54,660 nucleotides of DNA from Syntrophaceae bacterium UBA5744 (GCA_002419215.1 DIFQ01000038.1:1-54660); one strand, 5' to 3'. Counted from the first letter of the stretch, positions 1 to 7,874 are shown. Notes: generated by a model from the letters alone, not told the origin. Made by a program: numbers and translations.

Positions 1-43
1 AGGGTCGGGGTGAGGGTGAATGATCGTGTTCCTCTAGCAAAAA

Positions 44-63
44 AACCCGCCTTACGGCGGGTT
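44..63 (-). terminator. Rho-independent terminator
   Basis: Perfect 8-bp stem AACCCGCC/GGCGGGTT with a TTAC loop. It is flanked by an A-run on the left and a T-run on the right, so it could act in both directions. It lies 30 bp past the stop of the leftward J-domain/receiver gene and is best read as that gene's terminator. Confidence 0.85.
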
Positions 64-92
64 ATTTTTGTTTCTCTGACCGGCAATCTCGT

Positions 93-755
93 TCAATTCA
101 TCCCGAGATACTCCCGGACGATTTCCAGCAGGTAACTCACCTTGAAGGGCTTGGACAGGGTGGGGTACTGGTAGTGGGCCACCTCTTCGTCGAGTTCCTT
201 CTTGAGCCGCTTGACGCCGAAAAAGCCGCTCATGTAAATAATCTTGATGGCGGTGTCGTCATTGCGGATCCGTCGGACGAGCTCGATGCCGTTGACGTTG
301 GGCATGAGGACATCGGTGAGGACCAGGTCCGGCTTGAAGTCCTTGTAGACCTCGTATCCCGTATCCCCGTCGATGGCCACCCTGACATCGAACCCCTCCA
401 TGGTAAAGATGTTTCGAAGGGTGTCCTGATAGCCGAACTCGTCTTCGACGACGAGGACTTTCCACTTGTCTTTTGCCTTCTTGAGGGCGCCGTTCCTGAT
501 GACTTCGATGAGCTCCTTGTCAGGCAGCGCATTGATGATGTGCGCCACTTCGTTGATCCTCTGCTGCATCTTTTCGGCTTTTTCCTTGTTGTTCGGGTTC
601 AGGTCCGGATGGTAGATTTTTGACAAAAGCCTGTAGTTGGACCTGATGTAGGAAATGGCCGGTGCATCGCCGAGTTCGGAATAAATCTCACGTGCCTTGT
701 CCAGCATGCCGAGAACGTTCAATTCGTTCGCAAGATCCATGTATTTCTTCATCAC
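93..755 (-). CDS. J-domain-like / response regulator receiver fusion protein
   Basis: A 220-aa cytoplasmic protein with two recognisable parts. Residues about 1-75 are helical and carry an HPD tripeptide (49-51, in KIYHPDLNP), the signature of DnaJ J-domains that stimulate Hsp70 ATPase. Residues about 98-218 form a CheY-like receiver: acidic pair E105-D106, predicted phospho-acceptor D148 in LVLTDVLMPN, S176 in the YMSG switch and K202 in LSKPF. There is no DNA-binding or enzymatic output domain. The gene is monocistronic, with its own terminator and no histidine kinase next to it. Seen: both motif sets. Inferred: phosphorylation could control chaperone recruitment. The J-domain is short and could be degenerate. 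Confidence 0.8.
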   Translation of the reverse strand: MMKKYMDLANELNVLGMLDKAREIYSELGDAPAISYIRSNYRLLSKIYHPDLNPNNKEKAEKMQQRINEVAHIINALPDKELIEVIRNGALKKAKDKWKVLVVEDEFGYQDTLRNIFTMEGFDVRVAIDGDTGYEVYKDFKPDLVLTDVLMPNVNGIELVRRIRNDDTAIKIIYMSGFFGVKRLKKELDEEVAHYQYPTLSKPFKVSYLLEIVREYLGMN

Positions 756-898
756 CCTGTCCCCTGTCGATGTCCGAGTTGCCCCCGAAGGTCATTGTGC
801 CGATCAAGGCCATCCTGTCTTCTGTTCACAAGGCTGTCGATGGAGGGTTCAATGCAAATCTCATGCAAAACCCCGCAAAACCGGCAGATTTGGCTGCA

Positions 899-925
899 GT
901 CATTGCGAGTGAATCGCAAGGCGAC
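899..925. repeat. Possible dispersed-repeat copy (CATTGCGAG type)
   Basis: The intergenic stretch 756-955 contains GTCATTGCGAGTGAATCGC. It resembles the core of the GTCATTGCGAGCGAAGCGAAG-type interspersed repeats seen in many bacterial genomes. Only one copy is visible here, so this is a resemblance only. The rest of the gap should hold the promoter of the leftward J-domain gene; I see no clear consensus. Confidence 0.3.
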
Positions 926-955
926 CCGGACCGGAAGACTGACCTGTTTCTCATA

Positions 956-1756
956 TCAGCGAAGGCCTTCGACGAATTTTGCGACGGCCTTCATGTACTC
1001 GGAGAGCCCGACCATGAAGATGCTGTTGTGATCGGCGCCGGGGATCTTGAGGAGCCTCTTGTCTGCGGCGCCCGATGCCTCGTAGAGGTCTTTCCCGTCG
1101 GCAAAGGGAAGGATCTGGTCCAGCTCTGCGTGGATGACCAGCGTCGGCTTCGTGAAACGCCCGATTTTTTCGATGTGGCGGAAGGCCTCGCTTTCGGCGA
1201 TCGAGGCCCGTCTCATGTCCACGCCGACGAGGTTCAGAATCGTCTGCGAGTGCGCAAACCCGCTTTCGATGATGAGTCCGTCGATGAGGTCCGGGTAGTT
1301 TTCCGCGAGTTCGAGGGCCGAGGCGCTGCCCAGGGAGCGCCCCATCACGATGAAGGGGCCGGTACACCCGTTGAGGTTCAGCCATTTTTTCGTGTAATCC
1401 AGCACGACGTGAGCGTCCCGCAGCATGGCGCTCACAGACGGCTGACCCGTGGAATGCCCGTATCCCCGGTAATCGACGGGGAGGAAATTGAGGCCGAGCC
1501 GGATATAAAGAAAGGCGATGTCCTCGTAGTCTTCCACGATTTCCCCGTTTCCGTGGAAAAAGAGGATGGAGGGGCTTTCCTTGTTGACGATGTGATATCG
1601 GGCCCCGATGGAAACGCCGGCCTCCACGGGGATCATGACATCGCGAACCCCTTCCCGGGAAATGGGGCTGTTCCAGGAAGCCCTGGGGTAGAAGAGGTAC
1701 TGGCTGACTTCGGGCCCGTCAAGCTTGGGGCAACCGACACGGCTGAGGTCCTTCAT
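956..1756 (-). CDS. Alpha/beta hydrolase (serine hydrolase family)
   Basis: A 266-aa alpha/beta-hydrolase-fold protein. The nucleophile elbow is GRSLGS with Ser141, and the oxyanion region is FFHGNGE (about 67-73). An Asp follows in HAELDQ, and the catalytic His is in GADHNS near the C terminus, giving a complete Ser-Asp-His triad. No signal peptide is seen, so it is probably cytosolic. The family includes esterases, peptidases and thioesterases and the substrate cannot be read from sequence. It is transcribed leftward, divergent from the methyltransferase gene at 1878, with about 120 bp between them to hold both promoters. Confidence 0.85.
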   Translation of the reverse strand: MKDLSRVGCPKLDGPEVSQYLFYPRASWNSPISREGVRDVMIPVEAGVSIGARYHIVNKESPSILFFHGNGEIVEDYEDIAFLYIRLGLNFLPVDYRGYGHSTGQPSVSAMLRDAHVVLDYTKKWLNLNGCTGPFIVMGRSLGSASALELAENYPDLIDGLIIESGFAHSQTILNLVGVDMRRASIAESEAFRHIEKIGRFTKPTLVIHAELDQILPFADGKDLYEASGAADKRLLKIPGADHNSIFMVGLSEYMKAVAKFVEGLR

Positions 1757-1877
1757 GGCAGCATCTCCCCTCGAGGTGAATTTGCATCGTCATACCACAG
1801 GCGAAAGCCGCTGTCCACGGGAAGCCCCGCTTTGACAGCAGCGGGCAGATGGAGTAAGGAAAGCCAGGGGGAAGACT

Positions 1878-2483
1878 ATGCCGACGTGGGTTGTCGTCAT
1901 CTTCACGATCATCGGAGGGGCCGCGGCGCTGAAAATTCTTCACGCGCTTGCCATCGTCGTGGTCCACCCGATCACGCAGGGGGCCATGTACACCTCCACG
2001 GGACGCGTGAAAATCCGCAAGGCGCTCGATGCCGTAACCATGAAACCCGGGGAGCTTCTCGTCGACATCGGCTGTGGAGACGGCCGTGTCCTGCGCGCGG
2101 CCAGGAAGCGCTACGGCGTGAGCTGTCTCGGGTTCGAGATCAACCCGATTGCCTTTACGAAGGCCAGACTTCTCACGATGGGGAGGAAAGGCGTGGAGAT
2201 CCGATGCCGCAACTTCTGGAAGGCCGATCTCGGGCATGCGGACATCGTCTCGTGCTATCTCTTCCCGGACGTCATGCGCCGACTCGGGGCAAAGCTCGCA
2301 AAGGAACTCGCCTCGGGGGCGCGCGTGATCTCCTTCAACTTTCCCATCCCCGGCTGGAAGCACGAGGCCGTGCTCCGAGCCGACTCGAAGCTCCACAACG
2401 ACCCGATCTACATCTACCGGATCCCGGACTCCCTTTCGGTCGGTTTTCAGAAAACGTCAATCCAAAGCCCTGAACCGCAGTGA
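1878..2483 (+). CDS. Membrane-anchored class I SAM-dependent methyltransferase
   Basis: A 201-aa protein with an N-terminal hydrophobic segment (about residues 4-29), then a Rossmann-type methyltransferase domain. Motif I is VDIGCGDGR (62-70), and FEINPIAF follows as the acidic loop that would hold the SAM ribose. The catalytic half is short, and no substrate-specific domain is visible. Similar small membrane-tethered methyltransferases are usually annotated only as class I methyltransferase. It is convergent with sppA and its 3' end is followed by the long palindrome at 2499-2580. The substrate is unknown. Confidence 0.75.
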   Translation: MPTWVVVIFTIIGGAAALKILHALAIVVVHPITQGAMYTSTGRVKIRKALDAVTMKPGELLVDIGCGDGRVLRAARKRYGVSCLGFEINPIAFTKARLLTMGRKGVEIRCRNFWKADLGHADIVSCYLFPDVMRRLGAKLAKELASGARVISFNFPIPGWKHEAVLRADSKLHNDPIYIYRIPDSLSVGFQKTSIQSPEPQ

Positions 2484-2498
2484 TCGACTCGCGCATGT

Positions 2499-2580
2499 GA
2501 AGTTAGGAAGCTAAGAAGTTATGAAGTTAGGAATGGACTATCCTTTTCTGATCTTCATAACTTCCTCTCTTCCTAACTTC
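2499..2580. repeat. Long palindrome built of 8-nt repeats (IR-A)
   Basis: Arms 2499-2526 and 2553-2580 match at 25 of 28 positions. The left arm is itself four steps of an 8-nt unit of the form GAAGTTAN. The palindrome fills the gap between the convergent methyltransferase and sppA genes, starting 16 bp after one stop and ending 8 bp before the other. There is no long T-run, but a transcript in either direction would form a long hairpin, so a bidirectional terminator role is plausible. Same architecture as the repeats at 6293, 27084 and 36004. Confidence 0.85.
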
Positions 2581-2587
2581 CATCCCT

Positions 2588-3553
2588 TCACGGTGCCCAG
2601 AGGTACATGAACTGGAGGCCCCTCGGCATCAGACTCTCCAGATCCTGCGGCAGGATGTTCACGACGGTTGTGTTGCCGCCGGCCTCCGAGTAGATCGTCC
2701 CCTTGTAGGCGCCCGGCCGGTAATACATGATGACCGAGGCCTTATCCAGGTTGAGGGATTTTTTGAGCCCGTCGAGGGTGCTGTCGAGATATCCCACCCG
2801 GTCGATGAGTTTGCGATCCAGGGCCTGTTCGGCGGTATAGATGCGGCCGTCGGCCAGCTTCACAACGGTGTCACGGGGAAGGGGCTTGCGCCCCTCGACG
2901 ATGACGTCGATGAAGCGGCCGTTCATCTGATCGATAATGGTCTGCACGACCGCGATCTCTTCCGCCGTGGCGGTCCGGAACGGGGACAGCATGTCTTTCA
3001 TGTCACCGGATTTTATGGCTCGAGACTCCACGCCGATCTTGCCGAAAAGCCCCTGGACGTTGAATTTCATGGCGATGACGCCGATGCTGCCCGTGATGGT
3101 CGTGGGATGGGCCACGATCTCGTCGGCCGCCGTCGCCACGTAGTATCCTCCCGATGCCGCCACATCCATCATGCACGCGACCACCCTGACGCCGGTTTTT
3201 TTCTTGTACCCGAGGATTTCGTGATGGAGGATGTCGCTCGCCGTCACGGTGCCGCCGGGCGAGTTGATCCGGATGACGAGCCCCGCAATTTTCTTGTCCC
3301 CGCCTGCCTTTTTCAGGGACTCCCTGAACTCGTCGACCATGGAAATCTCCTCGCGAAGCCCCAGCTTGCGCCGCTTTTCCTCGGAGATGATCCCCGTGAT
3401 GTCGACGAGGAGAATTTTCCGGTCGCCCTCGCCGTCGACCACCTTTTCGCTCAGGGGTCCGGGCTCCGGGACGAGCGCAAGGTTGACGTAGGCGCATCCG
3501 CTGTACAGGAGGGTCATCGCCGCAAGGAGGGCAAGCAGGGTCATACGTTTCAT
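2588..3553 (-). CDS. sppA: Signal peptide peptidase SppA, lipoprotein form
   Basis: A 321-aa S49-family membrane protease that degrades leftover signal peptides. The N terminus is a lipoprotein signal with lipobox LYSGC (Cys20), so it is probably lipid-anchored at the periplasmic face rather than held by a TM helix. The catalytic Ser is in AASGGYYVA and the general-base Lys in SGDMKDM, the Ser/Lys dyad of the short (single S49 domain) SppA. GSIGVI is also present. Length is normal for the short form. A small basic ORF lies immediately upstream on the same strand. Confidence 0.9.
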   Translation of the reverse strand: MKRMTLLALLAAMTLLYSGCAYVNLALVPEPGPLSEKVVDGEGDRKILLVDITGIISEEKRRKLGLREEISMVDEFRESLKKAGGDKKIAGLVIRINSPGGTVTASDILHHEILGYKKKTGVRVVACMMDVAASGGYYVATAADEIVAHPTTITGSIGVIAMKFNVQGLFGKIGVESRAIKSGDMKDMLSPFRTATAEEIAVVQTIIDQMNGRFIDVIVEGRKPLPRDTVVKLADGRIYTAEQALDRKLIDRVGYLDSTLDGLKKSLNLDKASVIMYYRPGAYKGTIYSEAGGNTTVVNILPQDLESLMPRGLQFMYLWAP

Positions 3554-3572
3554 CGTGTACCTCTACCTTTCG

Positions 3573-3797
3573 TCATTTCTTCTTTTCGGGGCGCAGCGGT
3601 TTGGGCTTTGCCGTTCTTTTCTTCTCCCGAAGCAGGCGAGAGATATCCTTCTGCCGCCTCGTGACCCGTTCCTTGCCCATCCTGTTTTCCTTTCGCGTCA
3701 TGCATCTGCCGGGGCCGCAGCCCGAGCACGACCGGTGGCGGACTTCGTGAAATTGCGGCGCCACCGTTTTCTGCGTTGACTCGGCCATGGGATGCAC
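3573..3797 (-). CDS. Small basic protein, unknown
   Basis: A 74-aa ORF just upstream of sppA. The C-terminal half is very Lys/Arg-rich (TRRQKDISRLLREKKR) and the N-terminal half has a CSGCGPGRC cluster. The start is uncertain: no ribosome binding site precedes the first ATG, whereas the internal Met at 3680 has AAAGGAAA about 6 nt upstream and would give a 35-aa basic peptide. The upstream half also overlaps the promoter of the divergent ytxH-like gene, which favours the shorter form. I do not recognise the family. Confidence 0.4.
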   Translation of the reverse strand: MHPMAESTQKTVAPQFHEVRHRSCSGCGPGRCMTRKENRMGKERVTRRQKDISRLLREKKRTAKPKPLRPEKKK

Positions 3798-3804
3798 TTA
3801 TAAT
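3776..3804 (+). promoter_or_regulatory. Sigma-70 promoter of the first YtxH/DUF948 pair
   Basis: TTGACT (3776-3781), a 17-bp spacer, then a perfect TATAAT (3799-3804). It lies about 54 bp upstream of the YtxH-like start codon, which has a strong AAAGGAGG ribosome binding site. This is among the best promoter matches in the window. Confidence 0.75.
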
Positions 3805-3857
3805 TCTCGATACAGCATATTGCCAGCAAAAACCATTTCTGTAAAGGAGGTGTCATC

Positions 3858-4142
3858 ATGTCAGAAAACAAGTGCGGCGATTGGGCCAAGGGACTTCTCA
3901 TCGGGGGGCTCGTCGGTGTGATCATCGGGTTGCTCTATGCGCCCAAGAGCGGAAGGGAAACGAGGGACGATCTGTCGGACAAGGCGAAGGACGTTGCGTC
4001 CAAGCTGAAGGATGAATACGACGTCGCGCTCGAGAAGAGCAAAAGCGCTTATGACAACCTGCTCAAGAAACTGAAGGAAGTGGAAGCCAAGGCGGAGAAG
4101 AAGGCTCAGGAAATGGGCGGAGGATCGGCCTCGCAGTCCTAA
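3858..4142 (+). CDS. YtxH domain-containing protein, copy 1
   Basis: A 94-aa protein. The N-terminal glycine-rich hydrophobic segment (about 10-28, GLLIGGLVGVIIGLLYAP) is followed by KSGRETR and a long charged helix likely to form a coiled coil. This is the YtxH (DUF883-like) layout of small membrane-associated proteins often linked to envelope stress. Start set by AAAGGAGG 8 nt upstream. It is followed at 18 bp by a DUF948-like gene. The pair is duplicated at 4721-5472. Confidence 0.8.
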   Translation: MSENKCGDWAKGLLIGGLVGVIIGLLYAPKSGRETRDDLSDKAKDVASKLKDEYDVALEKSKSAYDNLLKKLKEVEAKAEKKAQEMGGGSASQS

Positions 4143-4160
4143 GGAAGGAGAGTGAAGCCC

Positions 4161-4631
4161 ATGAGCTGGGAAACAAGCCTGTTGATCCTTTGCATTGCCG
4201 TCGTAGTCTTCGTGGGGTTCACGATTCCCGTTCTTCTGCAGGTGCGGCGCACGGTCCAGAATCTCGATTTGACGATCACGACGCTGAACCAGAATCTGCC
4301 CCAGATCCTGAAAAACGTCGATTACATCACGGAAAACGTCCGCCAGAGTGTTCATGCCGTGCGGGCGACGGTGGAAGAAACCATCAACCGCTCACTGCCG
4401 TCGATTCTGGACAATGTGGACCGTCTCACCTCGACGGTCGGCAAATCCGTCGAACTGGTGAGAAGCCATGTGGAAGACCTCTCCAACGGTGTCGAGAGAT
4501 TCCGCGGCGGGCTCGCACAGATTGACGACCGGTTCAAGGACGGGACCCGCGACCGGATGTCCCATGCCCTGGCAACCTTCGCCGGTCTGGTGAAGCGCGT
4601 CCGATCGGCCCTGGAATCCTTCAGGCCATGA
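4161..4631 (+). CDS. DUF948-like membrane-anchored coiled-coil protein, copy 1
   Basis: A 156-aa protein with one N-terminal TM helix (about 5-25) and a long heptad-rich helix with repeated LNQNLPQILKNVD / VEETINRSLPSILDNVD modules, typical of DUF948 proteins. I chose ATG 4161 over GTG 4152 because AAGGAAGGAG (4141-4150) is correctly spaced only for the ATG. It likely works with the YtxH-like protein at the inner membrane. Exact function unknown. Confidence 0.75.
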   Translation: MSWETSLLILCIAVVVFVGFTIPVLLQVRRTVQNLDLTITTLNQNLPQILKNVDYITENVRQSVHAVRATVEETINRSLPSILDNVDRLTSTVGKSVELVRSHVEDLSNGVERFRGGLAQIDDRFKDGTRDRMSHALATFAGLVKRVRSALESFRP

Positions 4632-4720
4632 CGGGTCTGATCCGCGGAGCCTTCCTGCAGGGCTGCCCAACCGCGGTGTCGTCACCGTAAAACCCAACAA
4701 CATGATCCCGGGAGGTCAAA

Positions 4721-5005
4721 ATGAGCGAAAAAGACGATTTTGCGAAGGGGATACTCACAGGCGTACTGATCGGGGGCCTGGTCGGCGTCGTGCTCGGGCT
4801 CCTCATTGCGCCGAAGAGCGGTGCGGAGACGAGAGAGGAACTTGCCGGGAAGGCCAAGGACTTTGCCGAAAAGTTGCAGGATGAGTACGATGTCCTCTAC
4901 GACAAGGCGAGGCGCACCCAGGACAACCTGATCCATCGTCTCCAGGAAATCGAAGAGACGGCACGCAAGAAGGCCGACGAGATGGCCGTCAAATTCAAAT
5001 CCTAG
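4721..5005 (+). CDS. YtxH domain-containing protein, copy 2
   Basis: A 94-aa paralogue of the gene at 3858, with the same length, the same glycine-rich TM segment, the KSGAETREEL junction and a charged helix (KDFAEKLQDEYDVLYDKA against KDVASKLKDEYDVALEKS in copy 1). A GGGAGG site precedes the start. It begins about 90 bp after the first DUF948-like gene, probably in the same transcript since I see no terminator between. Confidence 0.8.
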   Translation: MSEKDDFAKGILTGVLIGGLVGVVLGLLIAPKSGAETREELAGKAKDFAEKLQDEYDVLYDKARRTQDNLIHRLQEIEETARKKADEMAVKFKS

Positions 5006-5055
5006 AACCCGGTCGATCCAGTGATCGGCGGGCTTAAGGGGGGAGGCCCCTGCCT

Positions 5056-5472
5056 ATGCCGTGGGAGATCAGCGTTGCTCTGGGCGCAGCGGCCCTGCTT
5101 GCGCTTGCCGTGGTTGCAGCCATGACCCTTGCCGAGATGCGAAGAACGAGCCGGAATGTCACCGAGCTCACCGCAACCCTGGAGAGACACCTTCCCGCCG
5201 CTCTCCAAAATCTCGACGAGATCAAGCGCAACGCCGATGCCCTGAAGTCCTCCATCCAGGCCCTTTCGGACAGGTCCGCCGAAACGGGCAGGGACGTCGA
5301 GAGAATCGCAACCGGCGTCCTGTCGACATCACGGTCCCTCGAGGCAAACGTGATCGAACCGGTCCTCAAGATCGCAAAGGGGGTGTCAACCCTTCTTGCT
5401 TTCAGGGTCGCCCTCCGGGGCCTGCGACACCCACTCAGGATGTGGCTGCGGAGGGGGAAGGGCAGGGCGTGA
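5056..5472 (+). CDS. DUF948-like membrane-anchored coiled-coil protein, copy 2
   Basis: A 138-aa paralogue of the gene at 4161. N-terminal TM helix (about 6-27), then a coiled-coil helix with ERHLPAALQNLDEIKRN matching the LPQILKNVD module of copy 1, and a basic C-terminal tail (RMWLRRGKGRA). The last 87 bp overlap the 3' end of the convergent TVP38-type gene, so this tail is encoded by DNA read on both strands. Start supported by an upstream GGGGGGAGG. Confidence 0.75.
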   Translation: MPWEISVALGAAALLALAVVAAMTLAEMRRTSRNVTELTATLERHLPAALQNLDEIKRNADALKSSIQALSDRSAETGRDVERIATGVLSTSRSLEANVIEPVLKIAKGVSTLLAFRVALRGLRHPLRMWLRRGKGRA

Positions 5473-6150
5473 TCGCTTCCGGTTCCTGATCAGGGACCGC
5501 AACCACCACCCCACATGGAAATAGCCGCCCAGGATGATCAACGCCGTCAACCCGAGCAGGATGAAGAAGAAAAGGTCCTGATTCTCCCGCAGGGAGCTGC
5601 CCTGGAGCGACAGGATCACCGTGCCGAGAAGCCGACCCGTCGTGGAGATGACGAGGAAGTTGCGCTTCCGCATGTGTGACAGGCCCAGGATGTAGCAGAG
5701 GGTGTCCTTGGGAAATCCCGGGATCAGAAAGAAAATAAAGGAAATCGCCAGCCCCTTGTGCTCGAGGAAGTAGTCGTATTTGCGGATCGTCGAGGGACGG
5801 ATGATCCGTTCGACGAAGGGGAATCCCAGGAAACGGGCCAGGACGAAGGCGATCCAGGAGCCGATGCTGAGCCCGATGGTGGAGTAGAGGGTCCCCATGA
5901 CCGGCCCGTAGAGATACCCCCCGATGAGTCCCGTCACGTCGCCGGGCAGGGGCGAGATGACTACCTGGGCGATCTGGAGGACGATGAAGAGGAGTACGGA
6001 TGTGGCTCCGTAAGATGTCAGGAGCTCAGACAGGCGCTCCCGGTCCATGAAGAAGGAATGGATGTTGAAGTGGACAATGAGAAAAATCCCGATGGCAACC
6101 GCCAGCGGGACGAAAAGAACCCGTGAAAACGATCTTTCCACTCGGAACAT
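5386..6150 (-). CDS. TVP38/TMEM64 (DedA-like, VTT domain) membrane protein
   Basis: A 254-aa polytopic membrane protein with the VTT-domain core: SPLPGDVTGLIGGYLYGP (re-entrant region), then GSWIAFVLARFLG, and LIPGFPKDTLCYILG. The family is associated with lipid scrambling and membrane homeostasis. I start it at ATG 6150 (MFRVERSF), because the longer open frame upstream is low in hydrophobicity and runs through the repeat at 6293. The charged, proline-rich C-terminal tail (after about residue 225) is the part that overlaps the convergent gene. Confidence 0.85.
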   Translation of the reverse strand: MFRVERSFSRVLFVPLAVAIGIFLIVHFNIHSFFMDRERLSELLTSYGATSVLLFIVLQIAQVVISPLPGDVTGLIGGYLYGPVMGTLYSTIGLSIGSWIAFVLARFLGFPFVERIIRPSTIRKYDYFLEHKGLAISFIFFLIPGFPKDTLCYILGLSHMRKRNFLVISTTGRLLGTVILSLQGSSLRENQDLFFFILLGLTALIILGGYFHVGWWLRSLIRNRKRSRPALPPPQPHPEWVSQAPEGDPESKKG

Positions 6151-6292
6151 ACCCCGGTGACGGATCTGAGTAGCTGAACCGCCGGTTGCTGAACAACGAC
6201 CCGGCCGCGGAGAAAACCCTACCACATCTGCAGGTCCATGGCAAAGTGAAATCACCGCAAACATGCATCGACAGCACTCCGATGATGTGACC

Positions 6293-6392
6293 GCAGAAGG
6301 TAAGAGGGCAAGAACGTTGAGAGGCCGGCGGCCCAGGGAAAGCTTCCGCTTTTCCGCCCTTCTTACCCTCTCTTCCTCTCGCCCTCTTCCGC
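6293..6392. repeat. Long imperfect palindrome with about 8-nt periodicity (IR-B)
   Basis: Left arm 6293-6324 and right arm 6362-6392 are purine-rich on one strand and imperfectly complementary (about 18 of 25 in the best segment). The right arm overlaps the last codons of the nuclease gene, encoding its EEGERKRG tail. The centre holds a smaller hairpin (GGAAAGC/GCTTTTCC). It is probably the terminator region of the leftward nuclease gene. Confidence 0.55.
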
Positions 6393-7874
6393 AGGGGCCG
6401 CCTGCGAGACAAGCCAATCCCTGATGAACTTGGTGGCCATGCAGTCATCCTCGTTGTAATCGATGACGGCCTCGAGCTTGTCCCTCCAGATGCCGGGCTC
6501 CTTCTGGGCTCGCAGGTACCAGGCAATCGCATCGAGGGCGTTTACATCGTCATGGCGCCATCGGAACCCGAGATGCCTTGCGATATCCTTGAGGCCGTTG
6601 GTGGGGGTGGGGAAGGCGAAGGCGCGTGTTGCGACGCGGTGCAGATCGACCATCCGGGGGAAGATCATTTTTCCCACGAACTCCGCAAAACCGTGACGAT
6701 CGGCAAGCTTCTCGAGATGCCATCGCTCGTAGTTGTGCCAGTGGTAGATCACCGCGTTGTCCAGTGTCGTGACATAATCCACGAATTCCCGGAACATCCG
6801 CGCTTCCTCGTCGATCCGCCAGGCCATGAACGGCCGGTATCGAGCCCCGTCGGCATCCTCTACAACCAGGCCGATCAGGTAGTCAACCTGCTCGAGCCCC
6901 TCCTGCTCGCCCGACGGGTCGGTGCCTTCCAGGTCAAGGAAAAGCGAGGGGGCCCCTTGCGGGAAGCGCAAGGCCGAGGGGTCGAGCCGGATGCAGGCTC
7001 CTTCGCGGATCGCCCGGGCATTGACGATGAGCCTCTCGGCCGTTGACCGGCCCACGCCGGGGATTTCGCGGAGAAAATCGGGAGACGCCGCTGCCAGGTC
7101 CCAGATCCTGCGGATCCCCCGGGCGGCTAGCTTCTCCTTCAGACGCGGACCGACGAGCGGAACGAGTGAGACGTCCCGGAGGCGAAGGGCCATGTGGTTC
7201 GTGTAGGTCATCCAGGGCCACTGCCCCCCGTTGTATGTAGGCGTGGGCTTATCCATCCCATCGAAAATGCGCTGTGTGCCCGATATGGCGTCATGCAGCT
7301 TTTTTTCGTAATCCCCGTATCGATAATAGCTTTCGACGAGGTCACGGTTGATGAGGGTGAACCGGTCAGGCAGGCAGCCCTGTATGCGGGAGAGAAGGTA
7401 CGTGTAGAACGCGGCCTGGAGAATGTGAGTCTCCTCGATATGGCCTGCCAGCTTGATCTCCTTGACCGTGTAGTGGTATTCGCCGAAGAGCGAACCCCGA
7501 TCCGCACGTTTCTCGAGGATATCGACCCGGCCCTGAAGATTCTCGGGCAGATGGAACAGGGGCAGGCCGCAGATGACCTCGGCGCCCCGGGACATCTGTT
7601 CGAGGAGGCACAGGAAACCCTCGCGGGGCTCGCGATACGGGATCGACGCGTAACCGGGATAGCGGGTCTGCAGCACATGTTTTTCATGCGCGACCCCGCG
7701 CTCGAGGAGCAGTTCCCGGTAGGGTCCCAGCGGCTCACGGTGCTCGGGGGCTGCGAATTTTTCACACCAAATGGTATAAGGGGAGACGTAATAGAGCGAC
7801 ACGGTTTTCGCCGTCAGCTCACCGGTCAGGCTGCCCGCCGTGCAGGAACGGAAAATCTCCGAAATGATCGACAT
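6363..7874 (-). CDS. TM0106-family RecB-like nuclease with HhH and RNase H-like domains
   Basis: A 503-aa predicted nuclease (COG2251 type). Residues about 25-190 form a RecB-like PD-(D/E)xK domain with D118 (GRVDIL), E139-x-K141 (KEIKL) and the QxxxY helix (Q153-Y157). Residues about 245-285 carry a helix-hairpin-helix (IPGVGRSTAERLI) for DNA binding. Residues about 310-490 form an RNase H-fold exonuclease-like domain starting at D314-L-E316. Families of this build are thought to act in DNA processing or repair. It is divergent from the patatin gene. Substrate not known. Confidence 0.85.
   Translation of the reverse strand: MSIISEIFRSCTAGSLTGELTAKTVSLYYVSPYTIWCEKFAAPEHREPLGPYRELLLERGVAHEKHVLQTRYPGYASIPYREPREGFLCLLEQMSRGAEVICGLPLFHLPENLQGRVDILEKRADRGSLFGEYHYTVKEIKLAGHIEETHILQAAFYTYLLSRIQGCLPDRFTLINRDLVESYYRYGDYEKKLHDAISGTQRIFDGMDKPTPTYNGGQWPWMTYTNHMALRLRDVSLVPLVGPRLKEKLAARGIRRIWDLAAASPDFLREIPGVGRSTAERLIVNARAIREGACIRLDPSALRFPQGAPSLFLDLEGTDPSGEQEGLEQVDYLIGLVVEDADGARYRPFMAWRIDEEARMFREFVDYVTTLDNAVIYHWHNYERWHLEKLADRHGFAEFVGKMIFPRMVDLHRVATRAFAFPTPTNGLKDIARHLGFRWRHDDVNALDAIAWYLRAQKEPGIWRDKLEAVIDYNEDDCMATKFIRDWLVSQAAPAEEGERKRG

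Noticed and set aside
662..2473. 603-aa rightward open frame
   Set aside because: Shadows the alpha/beta hydrolase and methyltransferase, and no domain is recognisable in it.
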